Counted from the first letter of the stretch, positions 17,637 through 26,400 are shown. The stretch: 64,000 bases of DNA from Pontibacillus salipaludis (GCF_014642405.1 NZ_BMIN01000021.1:1-64000), one strand, 5' to 3'. Translations and numbers: made by a program. Notes: generated from the sequence alone by a model not told the origin.

Positions 17637-17872
17637 AATTTCATGTAGTTGTACATGGCTCTTGCGTGTCGCCCTTCTTGTGTATGTGGGTTTTGTAAAG
17701 CGGCAAGTCGTTTGATGAACTGTTGATCACACTCGCAACTAGGGCCAAATCGTTCGTAGCATTCATCGTGAGCTTTACATGCTGCGTCAACAGCATTTAC
17801 TGGTTTGCCTGGTCCCTTGCATCCTGGGCCACAGTATTTATAGCCAGGAAATAAGCAAATTTTTAATGGCAT
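17609..17872 (-). CDS. Small protein with a parvovirus-VP1-type phospholipase A2 motif
   Basis: 87 residues from the ATG at 17872, which has GGAGGTGG five bases before it. The core reads GYKYCGPGCKGPGKPVN followed by AVDAACKAHDECY and later DQQFIKRL. This matches the calcium-loop (YxGPG) and catalytic His-Asp (HDxxY) pattern of viral VP1 phospholipase A2. Eight cysteines suggest disulphides or metal binding. Phospholipid hydrolysis is inferred from the motif. It lies in a cluster of sporulation-type small genes, so a coat or germination role is conceivable. It overlaps the HAD gene tail-to-tail. Confidence 0.75.
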   Translation of the reverse strand: MPLKICLFPGYKYCGPGCKGPGKPVNAVDAACKAHDECYERFGPSCECDQQFIKRLAALQNPHTQEGRHARAMYNYMKFQSLFTCKW

Positions 17873-17897
17873 CGTGGCCACCTCCAATTTTGTAATG

Positions 17898-17929
17898 CCG
17901 AGAACTTCCTTAGAAAAGGAGGTTCTCGG
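17898..17929 (-). terminator. Hairpin between YjcZ peptide and phospholipase-like gene
   Basis: CCGAGAACNTCCT pairs with AGGANGTTCTCGG around TAGAAA. There is no long T-run on either strand, so it may attenuate rather than stop transcription. Confidence 0.55.
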
Positions 17930-17937
17930 ATTGTATT

Positions 17938-18039
17938 TTAGTATCCGTATCCTCCGCTAAACGCTCCTGCTCCGACAATGATAAGCAAGATGAATAACAC
18001 AACAATTAACGCGAAACCTCCGCCGTATCCTCCAGACAT
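17938..18039 (-). CDS. YjcZ-family sporulation peptide, copy 1
   Basis: 33 residues: a Gly/Tyr-rich start (MSGGYGGGF), one hydrophobic helix ([18 protein letters not shown]) and a GGYGY end. This is the YjcZ-family pattern of tiny sporulation membrane peptides. It has a GGAGTTG-type site. It is near-identical in its helix to the second copy 130 bases upstream, so the pair arose by duplication. Confidence 0.88.
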   Translation of the reverse strand: MSGGYGGGFALIVVLFILLIIVGAGAFSGGYGY

Positions 18040-18130
18040 ATTCTCAACTCCTTTCTACAGTAAGGTACTTTGTTACTATATGTGGATGGCCTTTATTCTG
18101 TTAGGGCCAAAGTCATTCTTACAAAAATAA

Positions 18131-18158
18131 AACCTGACCTGGAATTGAGGTCAGGTGT
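18131..18158 (-). terminator. Terminator of YjcZ peptide copy 2
   Basis: On the minus strand CACCTGACCT-CAATTCC-AGGTCAGGT is followed by TTTTATTTTT. It separates the two YjcZ genes into distinct transcripts. Confidence 0.85.
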
Positions 18159-18166
18159 AAGGAAAA

Positions 18167-18283
18167 TTAGTAAACGAAAGAAGCTCCAACAATAATAAGC
18201 AAGATGAACAATACAACGATTAATACGAAGCTGCTACCGTATCCGCCGCCATAGCCACCGCCATAACCACAACCGTATGACAT
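18167..18283 (-). CDS. YjcZ-family sporulation peptide, copy 2
   Basis: 38 residues: [18 protein letters not shown], then a hydrophobic [18 protein letters not shown] helix and a VY end. AAAGGAGAGG precedes the ATG. The family is small and sporulation-associated in Bacillaceae; this one carries an extra Gly-Tyr repeat and a single cysteine. Confidence 0.88.
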   Translation of the reverse strand: MSYGCGYGGGYGGGYGSSFVLIVVLFILLIIVGASFVY

Positions 18284-18429
18284 ACAAACCTCTCCTTTCT
18301 TTACTAGATGTTGTATAAATCCACTCTGTGGACCTTACACTATCTCATCATATGGAATTAGGAAAAAGGTGTGTAGGTGCATTCCCAATCTGATGAAAAT
18401 ATCTTGCAATTGGGCTTAAGCCCAAACCA

Positions 18430-18675
18430 CTACCATAAGAAGGCTCCTGCTAGGGCAATACCAGTAATAGCACCAAGTGCAAATGGTACGCCAAATCCTC
18501 CATATCCAAATCCGTAATATCCCCATCCTAATCCTCTTGGACCACCAGTAGGTCGAATCCACACATGACTTCTTGTAACTCGTGTGACTTCTCCAACATG
18601 AACTCTACCTCTTGATTCTAAGCGGACTACTCTGCCTTTATAACGGCAACAACGATCATACATGTGATGAGACAT
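18430..18675 (-). CDS. Basic, glycine-rich small protein, probably spore-associated
   Basis: 81 residues from the ATG at 18675, preceded by AAAGGAGG; an in-frame upstream start would include that site. A His/Arg-rich N-terminal half (CCRYKGRVVRLESRGRVHVG, then TRSHVWIRP) is followed by a Gly/Tyr stretch and a hydrophobic C-terminus (about 60-80). It resembles small coat-type proteins, and its neighbours are YjcZ peptides, but no family is named with certainty. Confidence 0.65.
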   Translation of the reverse strand: MSHHMYDRCCRYKGRVVRLESRGRVHVGEVTRVTRSHVWIRPTGGPRGLGWGYYGFGYGGFGVPFALGAITGIALAGAFLW

Positions 18676-18809
18676 ACATATCCTCCTTTCTGTCCTGATA
18701 TACATATCAGTATGTAGTCATAACGTATGCGAGAGGGTCTTGATTGGACTAGACATTTTGGCCAGAATCCCTAGATTAGGTTAATAACCAAGGGAAAAGG
18801 GGGAGCTAT

Positions 18810-19652
18810 ATGAGCGTGATCCAAACGGATAAGTGGATCAAAGAGTTACTGGAAGAGTGTGAAGAGAAGCGGTCTTCTGATTTTTACGATTCTCAACTGA
18901 AGAAGATTGGTGAACCGATCAGTAAGCATTTCCCTTCTTCAACTCCTGAAGAAGTTCTATATCACATGCAACAAAATGGCTTGTTTCAACCTGGAGAATG
19001 GCGAAAGATTAAAACGTTGTTAGAATCCATGAGGGAAAAAGAAATCTGGAAGACAATTGAAGGAGAATTTCTGAAGCTAAAGAAGCAATGGAAAGGGCCG
19101 GAAATCCCGATCTATGTGTTTCCAATCACACGCGGCTATGATAAAAGACAGGAAAAGAACAGGAATGGATTGGCTATTAAAGGAGCTGTTTTTCTATTCC
19201 TTTCAGCTACGCATAGTGAAAATGAACTCAAAGCCATATTGGCACATGAGTATCATCATGTGTGTCGGATGACTACGCAAGGGCTATCTGAAGAAGATCT
19301 TCGTTTTGACGAGTTGCTTGTATTAGAAGGGACTGCAGAACAAGCTGTGAAACGTATGTATGGAGAAGAATTTATGGCGCCATGGACGTCCGTTTTTAAG
19401 GAAAATGAAATGAAGCCTTATTGGCACAAATATCTTTCCCAGGTTTTAGATTCCAAAGACCATGAAAAAAATATGAAACTGATGTATGGAAATAAATTCG
19501 GAAGACCACCAAAGTGGATGGGATACAATGCAGCCTATCATCTTGTGAATGCATTTTGCAGGAAGAAGGGGCTTCGAAAAATGGAAGACTTGTTCTATGT
19601 GTCTACTGAAGAAATTATTAGAGAGTCTACATTTGTCACACCACGAAGTTAA
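18810..19652 (+). CDS. DUF2268 predicted zinc metalloprotease, cytoplasmic
   Basis: 280 residues without a signal peptide. The zinc motif is LAHEYHHVCR (HExxH, about 146-150), followed about 25 residues later by DELLVLEGTAEQAV, where the glutamate is the likely third ligand; this is the DUF2268 (YjaZ-like) arrangement. The substrate is unknown. The lipoprotein at 33801 in the repeat-rich region carries the same HEYHH and FEGKAV pattern, so the window has both a cytosolic and an exported member. Confidence 0.82.
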   Translation: MSVIQTDKWIKELLEECEEKRSSDFYDSQLKKIGEPISKHFPSSTPEEVLYHMQQNGLFQPGEWRKIKTLLESMREKEIWKTIEGEFLKLKKQWKGPEIPIYVFPITRGYDKRQEKNRNGLAIKGAVFLFLSATHSENELKAILAHEYHHVCRMTTQGLSEEDLRFDELLVLEGTAEQAVKRMYGEEFMAPWTSVFKENEMKPYWHKYLSQVLDSKDHEKNMKLMYGNKFGRPPKWMGYNAAYHLVNAFCRKKGLRKMEDLFYVSTEEIIRESTFVTPRS

Positions 19653-19695
19653 TACTTTATGGTGGGAGGTTCAACTTTTAAAAAGAACAATGCCA

Positions 19696-19727
19696 ATAAC
19701 TCCGCTCTAATAAAGAGGGGAGTTATC
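19696..19727 (+). terminator. Hairpin after the DUF2268 gene
   Basis: ATAACTCCGCTCT pairs with AGAGGGGAGTTAT around a short loop. No clear T-run, so termination is only probable. Confidence 0.5.
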
Positions 19728-19767
19728 GCATCATCTCATTATATATAAAGAACATTCTCTTATAAGT

Positions 19768-20463
19768 TTAAAATTCACAGCAACGGTATATGCGAAATCC
19801 TAAATGTTCCTTGCAGGTTTCAACAAGTTCTACGTGCAGATCCCAGAGCTCATATAAGGGTTCTGGAATGACGGGACTCATTTTCATATCGGAAAGAGGG
19901 CTCTCTTTTAAATTCGATGGAATATCTAGGCACTCAATGTTTGAAAAACCAGCGGCTTTCATTTCTTCCTTCCATTGTGATTCCAGATAAATGTCTTGAA
20001 TATGATAGAGGTCCTTGATCTGCTTTTTTAATGGATCAGGAAGAGAAGGCTCGGCGGTCATTTCCAAGAATAGAGCCGTACCATTAGGTGTAAGGACACG
20101 ATTAATCTCTTTGAGCGCTCGTGGTATAGTTGTGAAACTCAGAGTGGATTCTGTGAAGACAAATTGAAAGCTGTGATCCGTAAAGGGAAGATGTTCTACA
20201 TCTCCTTCTAAAAATGTGACATCCGTTTTTCGTTCATTGGCTTTTTGAATCATAAGCGGGTGGATATCAATTCCGGTGACTTCACATCCATATGTTTCCC
20301 GAAGATATTCGGACGATTGTCCAGTCCCACAACCAATGTCTAAAACATGATGGTTCTTTTCTAAATGTTGTTGTTCGAAAATTTGCTTGCTCAGTTCAAA
20401 TCCTCCTGGATGAGCTCCGCCTATTCCAAAGTGAGCTAATAAATCTAAATAATGGTTTGTCAT
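19768..20463 (-). CDS. Class I SAM-dependent methyltransferase
   Basis: 231 residues. Motif I VLDIGCGTGQSSEYL is at about 40-54, the acidic GIDIHP motif follows at about 64, and ITFLEGDVEHLPF with TESTLSF gives later motifs: the UbiE/COQ5-type layout. It methylates an unknown small molecule. Cytoplasmic, monocistronic, with a GGAGAATTG-type site before the ATG. Confidence 0.88.
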   Translation of the reverse strand: MTNHYLDLLAHFGIGGAHPGGFELSKQIFEQQHLEKNHHVLDIGCGTGQSSEYLRETYGCEVTGIDIHPLMIQKANERKTDVTFLEGDVEHLPFTDHSFQFVFTESTLSFTTIPRALKEINRVLTPNGTALFLEMTAEPSLPDPLKKQIKDLYHIQDIYLESQWKEEMKAAGFSNIECLDIPSNLKESPLSDMKMSPVIPEPLYELWDLHVELVETCKEHLGFRIYRCCEF

Positions 20464-20668
20464 CGCAATTCTCCTGTTTATTCGTTTTCCTATTAAATTA
20501 TGTGCTCAATTATGCTTTGTGAGAACTAATAAACAGCCTCCTAAAAATAACTTGTTCAGTTTTGGGTACGGATATTGGCTATTGGAATTTCAGATTATGT
20601 AATTTTTTGAATAGGAATATATTGGGATTTCATGCTAAAATGAATGTGAAGAAAAAAGGAGGAGTATT

Positions 20669-20842
20669 ATGAAAAACATAATAATGTATTTCATTTTCTT
20701 TACTGTACTAATACACGGTGTACTAGATATATTTGATGGGGTGGCTCTAATTTATCGCTTCATTAATTTAGGATTTTTACTGCTTATTGCTGTTGTTGTC
20801 TATATGTTATCAACAAAGAAAAAGAATCGCTCAATAACCTAG
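20669..20842 (+). CDS. Small membrane protein, 57 residues
   Basis: ATG preceded by AAAAGGAGGAG. Two hydrophobic segments (about 4-17 and 27-47) and a KKKKNR tail give a hairpin with both ends inside. No family recognised. It is the first of a series of short + strand genes leading into the repeat-separated region. Confidence 0.65.
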   Translation: MKNIIMYFIFFTVLIHGVLDIFDGVALIYRFINLGFLLLIAVVVYMLSTKKKNRSIT

Positions 20843-20937
20843 AATTCTGTTCGGATCAGTTGATTGATAGATTGAATTGAAATGGTTGGAATTGATTAAG
20901 TGACTATAGAATTATTGAACTTAGGTATGGAGGTATT

Positions 20938-21216
20938 ATGAAGATAAAAACGGTATTAGCTTTATCCTTATTGGTTAACCTATTTTATTTAATCAATGTA
21001 CTTATTAGTTTAGGAATTAGGTTTTCGAATATTATTAATGGGATCTTGGGGATTATTTTTGTTGTAAGTATAGGAGGCTCCGTACTATTCTTAATCCGTT
21101 CGAAACAAAGGAAAGGCTATCACCCTTACTTGTCATTAACTGTACTCACATTAAGTTTGGCTTCTTTAGGGTGGTTTGCTTTTATTAACTATTTCTCTTT
21201 AATAATGGGAGTTTGA
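20938..21216 (+). CDS. Small membrane protein, three spans
   Basis: 92 residues, GGAGGTATT site before ATG. Three hydrophobic segments at about 5-25, 35-56 and 68-88 with an RSKQRKGYHP loop between the second and third. No recognised family. A degenerate copy of the dispersed palindromic element follows it. Confidence 0.65.
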   Translation: MKIKTVLALSLLVNLFYLINVLISLGIRFSNIINGILGIIFVVSIGGSVLFLIRSKQRKGYHPYLSLTVLTLSLASLGWFAFINYFSLIMGV

Positions 21217-21278
21217 TGGACTCGTTAAGTGAACAAGAAAGAGCCATCTTTCCTCTTGGTGTAAATTTTGCGCATTCT

Positions 21279-21308
21279 GTCTTTCATTAAAGGAGCAGGT
21301 GTATTCCA
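21279..21308 (+). repeat. Dispersed cassette-associated element, degenerate 3' arm
   Basis: TCTTTCATTAAAGGAGCAGG at 21280-21299 matches the 3' arm of better copies such as 38480-38504 at all but one base. The 5' half (from about 21220) is eroded. It lies between two small + strand membrane genes. Confidence 0.6.
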
Positions 21309-21333
21309 TAAAAAGTATTGAGAGAGGTGTTAT

Positions 21334-21558
21334 ATGAGAAAAATATGGCTTCCTTTATTATCATCAGTTGGCACGATGGCTCTTTTATATTGGATTGGAA
21401 ACCTATTTAATGTATCTCTTTTTAGGTTTTCATTCGTACTAAACGAACCGTTAGAAAATGGCGTGTTTTTCGATGCGAATATTGCAATACTTCCTATAGT
21501 TATCGGCTTGGTAGTTGGATTTATTGTGGAACGTAGAGTTAAAGCCAGAAGCAACTAA
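21334..21558 (+). CDS. Small two-span membrane protein
   Basis: 74 residues, GAGAGGTGTT before the ATG. Hydrophobic segments at about 5-24 and 48-66, separated by a loop with NEPLENGVFFDANI, then a basic RRVKARSN end. The family is not recognised. It lies between two copies of the dispersed element. Confidence 0.65.
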   Translation: MRKIWLPLLSSVGTMALLYWIGNLFNVSLFRFSFVLNEPLENGVFFDANIAILPIVIGLVVGFIVERRVKARSN

Positions 21559-21700
21559 TGGATAACGATATCTATAAAATAAAAATAACTATAAGTAACA
21601 TTAAATTTTGCTGAATGTGATACGTCACTTAAGAGTGCTTTCTTTTAATAAGGAGATCAGCTCTTTTTACCAAACCTATTAAATAATAATGGGGTGGGAG

Positions 21701-21731
21701 AGTGAAAAGTAGTTGTCGATGAAGTTGAAAG
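21701..21731 (+). repeat. Partial copy of the dispersed element, type B
   Basis: GTGAAAAGTAGTTGTCGATG shares an exact 11-mer (AGTTGTCGATG) and the preceding GTGAAA with type B copies at 33640 and 35541. Only the central part is kept. Confidence 0.45.
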
Positions 21732-21740
21732 GGGGCAAGT

Positions 21741-22124
21741 TTGTTGTTAAAAGCTAAATCAGCTTCTGTATTCCTGTTATTTTCTTTCGTCTTACTAGGC
21801 TGTCAAAATAATAACCTTAATTTAAATAAAGAAGTTTTCAGTATTGAGGTGTATGAATGGAACAGTGAAGAATTGGTCTCTACTATTGGTGAAAAAGAAT
21901 TTATCGATGAACTTGTAAAGAACTTAGATCATGCTAAAACAGGTTCCACAGCAAATATGAATTTTGAATCACCTGATTTCGAATTACAGTTTAAAAATGG
22001 GAATGAAACACTACTTGAAATAGGTTACTACAAAAAAGTGATGAATTTAGATGTTGAAGGCCGGTATTGGGATTATAGGGAAGATACTATGTATAACGTG
22101 AAACTTCAGTTACCAAATGAATAA
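21741..22124 (+). CDS. Lipoprotein of unknown function
   Basis: 127 residues from a TTG after AAAGGGGGC. The signal peptide ends in a lipobox LLGC (Cys21). The mature part is small, acidic and soluble (IEVYEWNSEELVSTI, LQFKNGNETLLEIGYYKK). No named family. It is flanked by copies of the dispersed element. Confidence 0.7.
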   Translation: MLLKAKSASVFLLFSFVLLGCQNNNLNLNKEVFSIEVYEWNSEELVSTIGEKEFIDELVKNLDHAKTGSTANMNFESPDFELQFKNGNETLLEIGYYKKVMNLDVEGRYWDYREDTMYNVKLQLPNE

Positions 22125-22133
22125 CTTTATATT

Positions 22134-22170
22134 CTTCAACTAAAGGTAGTGATTGTTGAACAAGAAGTTT
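22134..22170 (+). repeat. Dispersed element, 5' half
   Basis: TTCAACTAAAGGTAGTGATTGTTGAACAAGAAG is the 5' arm and loop of the element: compare CAACTAACGAGTGCAATTG at 39104. It follows the lipoprotein stop by ten bases. The 3' arm is not clear. Confidence 0.6.
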
Positions 22171-22260
22171 AATTTGGAGGTGTTACTTTGACGTCTTTTA
22201 CGAGAAGATTGTAAATGTAATCCTATGAGCAAATTTGATAAATAATAGGGGAGAATAATC

Positions 22261-22668
22261 ATTAAAAGAATTTTTAGGAGCATTATGTTCTTTTCAATAA
22301 TAATTCTTTCGGCATGTAATTCAAATTCACATATAGAATCAATAGTGAAGCCAATACTAAGTGAATTCCAAGAGACAGGTATTATTTTAAATGAGAAAAA
22401 AGAGAAGTCAAAAGCATTCACTTTTGCTGGTTCTGACGAAAAACATTATGAGTTTAATGGAGGAACTGTTTATCTTCTATTCGACTTTGGCAGTAAGAAG
22501 GACAGGATTGTTGGTAAACTAACAACATTGTTTGCCGAAGCAGAATTTCCTTATGGTGTTAATAGTTTATATACAGATAACTTTATCCTTGTTTTTACTG
22601 CTAATAGCTACAACGTTGAGATAGAAGAAAAGGTTGATTACATATTTCAAACATTAGAGAAAGGATAA
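22261..22668 (+). CDS. Lipoprotein of unknown function with a probable ATT start
   Basis: 135 residues if started at ATT 22261, six bases after a GGGGAGA site. This gives a normal lipoprotein signal (KRIFRSIMFFSIIILSAC, Cys at residue 18). The first ATG in frame (22285) would leave a signal of ten residues with no positive charge, so the ATT start is better supported. The mature part carries GGTVYLLFDFGSKKDRIVGKL; no family recognised. It precedes an element copy and a strong terminator. Confidence 0.6.
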   Translation: MKRIFRSIMFFSIIILSACNSNSHIESIVKPILSEFQETGIILNEKKEKSKAFTFAGSDEKHYEFNGGTVYLLFDFGSKKDRIVGKLTTLFAEAEFPYGVNSLYTDNFILVFTANSYNVEIEEKVDYIFQTLEKG

Positions 22669-22684
22669 AAGATCATTATGCTGC

Positions 22685-22715
22685 AGTTAATGGGTGTGAT
22701 GGTTGAAGAAAAATG
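22685..22715 (+). repeat. Dispersed element, 5' half fused to a terminator
   Basis: CAGTTAATGGGTGTGATGGTTGAAGAA matches the 5' arm (TAACGGGTGCGATTGTTGAA) with a few changes. The usual 3' arm is replaced by a rho-independent terminator. Confidence 0.5.
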
Positions 22716-22751
22716 AGCGTTGAATTGCTATGCAATTCAACGCTCATTTTA
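22712..22751 (+). terminator. Strong terminator, probably bidirectional
   Basis: AATGAGCGTTGAATTGC-TAT-GCAATTCAACGCTCATT forms a near-perfect 17-bp stem, between a + strand lipoprotein gene and the 3' end of a minus strand VOC gene. Confidence 0.88.
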
Positions 22752-22823
22752 TGTTACATTTTCGTTATTGTTCTCCAAAACTGAACTACTTACCCTAAGA
22801 AAATAGTATGGTTTTCACATCTA

Positions 22824-23510
22824 TTAAAGGTTTATACTTCCGAATTTCGCGTTTACTCCGTTCCCCTCTGATAATGACAGTTTTCCATTTCCTAACTTCC
22901 ATTCGTAGGCGGGGTTTCCGGCTAAGTCGTGTGAATGCTCAGGTTCACCTAACTGATAGAATAAAGTCCATTGGTGAAGAGCAGCTTCTAGATCCTCCAC
23001 ACCAACGTGAATCGTTTTAAATGGCAATGAATTTAGATCTTCAGGGTTACTAGGCTTATTCTGTTCACCTTTCCATTCAATGATAAAAGGAAGGGGGGAG
23101 GAGCTTTCGGCATTTGGGAACAACATACGCCAGCTCAATTGGCGTCCGTCTGGAGTCGTTCTGTTTCCTTCGAAAGGTCCTTGATAGTCAAGATTTTCGG
23201 CTTCCCAATGCTCAATAAGTTGATCCATTTGTGATGTTCTGAGTGCAAATGTAAAAGGACCTTCTACATCCTTGTCATGTGCTTGGACAGTTTGTTTGAT
23301 TAATGGATTATCGGAATCTGATGCTGTATCATAATCTGTAATTCCAATCCATTCTATGTAAGCACCATTCTCAAAGAACGCTAAATGGTTGTATGTGCCC
23401 CATTGTTTGTGTTCCCCACCTTTTTCTCCTCGAATACCATGCTTACCTTTCATATCCTGTTGAGATTTCTCAGGAGATTTTGCTAAAACAACTAAATGAT
23501 CGAAATCCAT
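22824..23510 (-). CDS. VOC-superfamily protein, Glyoxalase_3-like
   Basis: 228 residues. The start MDFDHLVVLAKSPEKSQQDM, the middle GTYNHLAFFENGAYIEWIG and a second related half (FKTIHVGVEDLEAALHQW) show two VOC modules, as in the Glyoxalase_3 group of about 220-230 residues. The substrate is unknown. It marks the return to ordinary chromosomal genes after the first repeat-rich stretch. Confidence 0.8.
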   Translation of the reverse strand: MDFDHLVVLAKSPEKSQQDMKGKHGIRGEKGGEHKQWGTYNHLAFFENGAYIEWIGITDYDTASDSDNPLIKQTVQAHDKDVEGPFTFALRTSQMDQLIEHWEAENLDYQGPFEGNRTTPDGRQLSWRMLFPNAESSSPLPFIIEWKGEQNKPSNPEDLNSLPFKTIHVGVEDLEAALHQWTLFYQLGEPEHSHDLAGNPAYEWKLGNGKLSLSEGNGVNAKFGSINL

Positions 23511-23605
23511 TAGGACGCCTCCTTAAACAATTTATACCTTATGTACCCTTCGGTAAGAAGTTACAAACAGATGATCCCTGGGCCTTGCGCATGCATGTTC
23601 TACTA

Positions 23606-24328
23606 TTAAAACGGATTTGTTGCCCATTGCAGGGATTGTTTTATAAAGATGCGAGGGTGCAGCTTTAACTGGCTAACCATGTATTCAGCAATGTCTTCAG
23701 GTTGCATGTATTTTTCTTTGTCTTGTTCCTCAAGCTTGTCACCAAAGGCTAGTTCAGTGGCGACGAGACTTGGGTTTAACGTGAAGACTCGTATGTTTTG
23801 GCGGCGAACTTCTTGCATAAGGGCTTCAGTCATACCCTGGATAGCAAACTTCGATGCGCTATAGGAAGTAGAGCCCGCTGTTCCTTTTAAACCGTTGCTT
23901 GAAGAAATGTTTACAATGTCTCCCTGGTTTTTCTCCATCATATGTGGGAGAACCGTTCTTGTAACATGATAGGTACCGAAAACGTTTACTTCAAACGTGC
24001 GCTTCCATTCATCTGGTTCTAATTCTAGGAACGATCCATTTAATCCTATCGCAGCGTTATTCACTAAAATATCGGCTGGACCAACTTGTTCATTTAATAG
24101 CTCCACGGCTTCTTCTACTTGATCAAGGCTAGCAATATCTGCTCTAGCATAGCTAGCTTTCACCCCATATGAAGTAACTATGTCTCTAACTTCCTTCAAT
24201 TTACTTTCTGTTCTTGCTATAAGTCCAAGGTGAATGCCTTCTTTAGCAAATTGAATCGCTGTGGCTCGACCAATACCACTACCTGCCCCTGTAATGTAGG
24301 CAACTTTTCCTTTAACTTCTTGTGCCAA
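23606..24328 (-). CDS. SDR-family oxidoreductase
   Basis: 240 residues from TTG at 24328, eight bases after GAAAGGA; an ATG at 24337 is in frame but overlaps that site. The cofactor motif TGAGSGIG is near residue 13, NNAAIGLNG at about 85, the catalytic Ser is in NISSSNG and YSASK provides Tyr-Lys. Probable 3-ketoacyl-ACP-reductase-like enzyme; substrate unknown. Confidence 0.85.
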   Translation of the reverse strand: MAQEVKGKVAYITGAGSGIGRATAIQFAKEGIHLGLIARTESKLKEVRDIVTSYGVKASYARADIASLDQVEEAVELLNEQVGPADILVNNAAIGLNGSFLELEPDEWKRTFEVNVFGTYHVTRTVLPHMMEKNQGDIVNISSSNGLKGTAGSTSYSASKFAIQGMTEALMQEVRRQNIRVFTLNPSLVATELAFGDKLEEQDKEKYMQPEDIAEYMVSQLKLHPRIFIKQSLQWATNPF

Positions 24329-24499
24329 TTTAATCATCCTTTCTATACCAATAGTGTAAGCGCAATCGGAAACAACCTCAAAAAAACTGCTTTCGATTCG
24401 AGATGTTTCGTTTTGAGCATAAGCGGTAATACATGACTACGTAAGCAAAACTATACAACTTTTTACAAATACAATTTTTTTATAAAGGAGAATTTGAAT

Positions 24500-25924
24500 A
24501 TGCGTACGAACTTAAAACACTACATTAACGGTGAGTGGGTTGAATCAACTGGTAATGACACATATAACGTTATTAACCCTGCAACGGAAGAACCAATGGG
24601 TCAAATTAGTTTAGGAACGAAGGAAGACCTGAATAAAGCTGTTCAAGCAGCTCGCGATGCTTTTCCAAGTTTCTCTCAAACTTCTAAAGAAGAACGCATT
24701 GAAATGCTTGAGAACATAGCCGAAGCATATGCACGACGCAAAGATGAATTTATTGATGTCATGACGGATGAGTTAGGTGCACCTCTTAAAATTTCTGAGA
24801 AGGTACACTATAGCATGGGTTATAATCATTTTGCTCAAGCGGCTGAATCTCTTAAAAATATTGAATTTATGGAACACCGCGGTAACCATACGGTAGTTAA
24901 AGAATCTGTTGGGGTAAGTGGGTTAATCACACCATGGAACTTCCCAACAAACCAAGCTTCAACAAAAATTGCCAGCGCATTTGCAGCCGGTAGCCCAGTT
25001 GTATTAAAACCTTCTGAGATGACGCCATTTGCTGCCATTATGTTAGCAGAGATCTTTGATGAAGTAGGCGTGCCTAAGGGTGCATTCAACCTAGTTAACG
25101 GTACAGGCGAAACGATTGGTGATGGCATTAGCTCACACCCTGATATTGACTTTGTATCGTTTACAGGTTCAGCTGGAGTTGGAACGAAAGTAATGCAAAA
25201 TGCTTCTGAAACGATTAAAAACGTTGCTCTTGAACTAGGTGGTAAATCTCCATTGATTGTTCTGGAAGATGCGGATATGAAAGATGCTGCACGAAATGCA
25301 GTAAGTAATATCGCCACTAACACTGGGCAAGTTTGTTCTGCAGCTACCCGAATGATTGTTCCAGCTTCTAAGAAAGAAGAATTTGAACAAGCAGTATTAG
25401 ATGTGCTTCCTGAATTCCCAGTGGGTCATCCTCGTGAAGGAAATTATGTTGGACCACTTGTATCCAAGAAGCAGTGGGACACAGTTCAATCCTATATTGA
25501 AAAAGGGATTGAAGAAGGTGCAAATCTAATTGCCGGCGGTACAGGGCTTCCAGAAGGCTTAGAAAAAGGGTATTACGCTCAACCAACGATCTTCACTGAT
25601 GTATCTAATGATATGGTCATTGCACAAGAGGAGATCTTTGGACCTGTTATGAGTATTATTACGTATGACAACATCGATCATGCGATTGAAATAGGGAATG
25701 ATGTTGTATATGGACTAGCAGGTTACGTTTATGGTAAAGACCCAGAAACACTTAGAAAAGTTGCAACATCCATCCGTGCTGGACGCATCAAGGTAAATGA
25801 TGCCTCCCATGATTTCAATGCACCGTTTGGCGGGTATAAGCAATCAGGTATTGGTCGTGAGTGGGGCGATTATGGAATTGAAGAATATCTTGAGAAGAAA
25901 GCGATTCTTGGGTTCCCGTCTTAA
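24500..25924 (+). CDS. Aldehyde dehydrogenase family protein
   Basis: 474 residues from ATG 24500 with AAAGGAG nine bases before; a TTG six bases upstream is too close to that site. Family motifs: [27 protein letters not shown] with the general-base glutamate, and the catalytic cysteine in [14 protein letters not shown](P)-dependent oxidation of an aldehyde to its acid; the substrate class is not clear. Monocistronic with its own terminator. Confidence 0.92.
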   Translation: MRTNLKHYINGEWVESTGNDTYNVINPATEEPMGQISLGTKEDLNKAVQAARDAFPSFSQTSKEERIEMLENIAEAYARRKDEFIDVMTDELGAPLKISEKVHYSMGYNHFAQAAESLKNIEFMEHRGNHTVVKESVGVSGLITPWNFPTNQASTKIASAFAAGSPVVLKPSEMTPFAAIMLAEIFDEVGVPKGAFNLVNGTGETIGDGISSHPDIDFVSFTGSAGVGTKVMQNASETIKNVALELGGKSPLIVLEDADMKDAARNAVSNIATNTGQVCSAATRMIVPASKKEEFEQAVLDVLPEFPVGHPREGNYVGPLVSKKQWDTVQSYIEKGIEEGANLIAGGTGLPEGLEKGYYAQPTIFTDVSNDMVIAQEEIFGPVMSIITYDNIDHAIEIGNDVVYGLAGYVYGKDPETLRKVATSIRAGRIKVNDASHDFNAPFGGYKQSGIGREWGDYGIEEYLEKKAILGFPS

Positions 25925-25940
25925 TTAGTAATTGATTAAG

Positions 25941-25983
25941 GAAGAGCTATTCTCCTAGAAGGGGAGAGTAGCTCTTCTTTTTG
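25941..25983 (+). terminator. Terminator after the aldehyde dehydrogenase
   Basis: GAAGAGCTATTCTCC pairs with GGGAGAGTAGCTCTTC (one-base bulge) around TAGAAG, followed by TTTTTG. Confidence 0.9.
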
Positions 25984-26027
25984 TATGGATGAATAATAGA
26001 AGTTTATAAATAGTTTAGTAGCTACAC

Positions 26028-26056
26028 TTGACGGAATTACATTTAGCTGATATAGT
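26028..26056 (+). promoter_or_regulatory. Cold shock gene promoter and long leader
   Basis: TTGACG, exactly 17 bases, then TATAGT forms a near-consensus sigma-A promoter. Transcription would start near 26063, leaving an untranslated leader of about 125 bases before the cold shock ORF, as is usual for csp mRNAs whose leaders control temperature-dependent translation. Confidence 0.8.
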
Positions 26057-26187
26057 AGGTATTAATTATTCTTGTTCGTTTACGAGTGAAAGAAAAAGTA
26101 ACTATTAAGTCACTTTCGTCTGGAATGAATATGCAGAGCAATAATAGTAATACAATGTGGACTTGATCCACGCAGGAGGTAACAATT

Positions 26188-26385
26188 ATGTTACAAGGTA
26201 CAGTTAAATGGTTCAACGCTGAAAAAGGTTTCGGTTTCATCGAAGTAGAAGGTCAAGACGATGTATTCGTTCATTTCTCTGCTATTCAAGACGAAGGCTT
26301 CAAAACATTAGAAGAAAACCAAACGGTTTCATTCGAAATCGTTGAAGGTAACCGTGGCCCACAAGCTGCGAACGTTCAAAAGTAA
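26188..26385 (+). CDS. csp: Cold shock protein (CspB/CspD family)
   Basis: 65 residues, the full length of the family. RNP1 KGFGFIEV and RNP2 VFVHFSAI are both intact in a five-strand OB fold starting with the typical [12 protein letters not shown]. Binds single-stranded RNA/DNA and acts as an RNA chaperone. AGGAGG precedes the ATG. Which of the Bacillus csp paralogues it corresponds to cannot be decided from sequence alone. Confidence 0.96.
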   Translation: MLQGTVKWFNAEKGFGFIEVEGQDDVFVHFSAIQDEGFKTLEENQTVSFEIVEGNRGPQAANVQK

Positions 26386-26400
26386 TTTATTACTTGCGAA

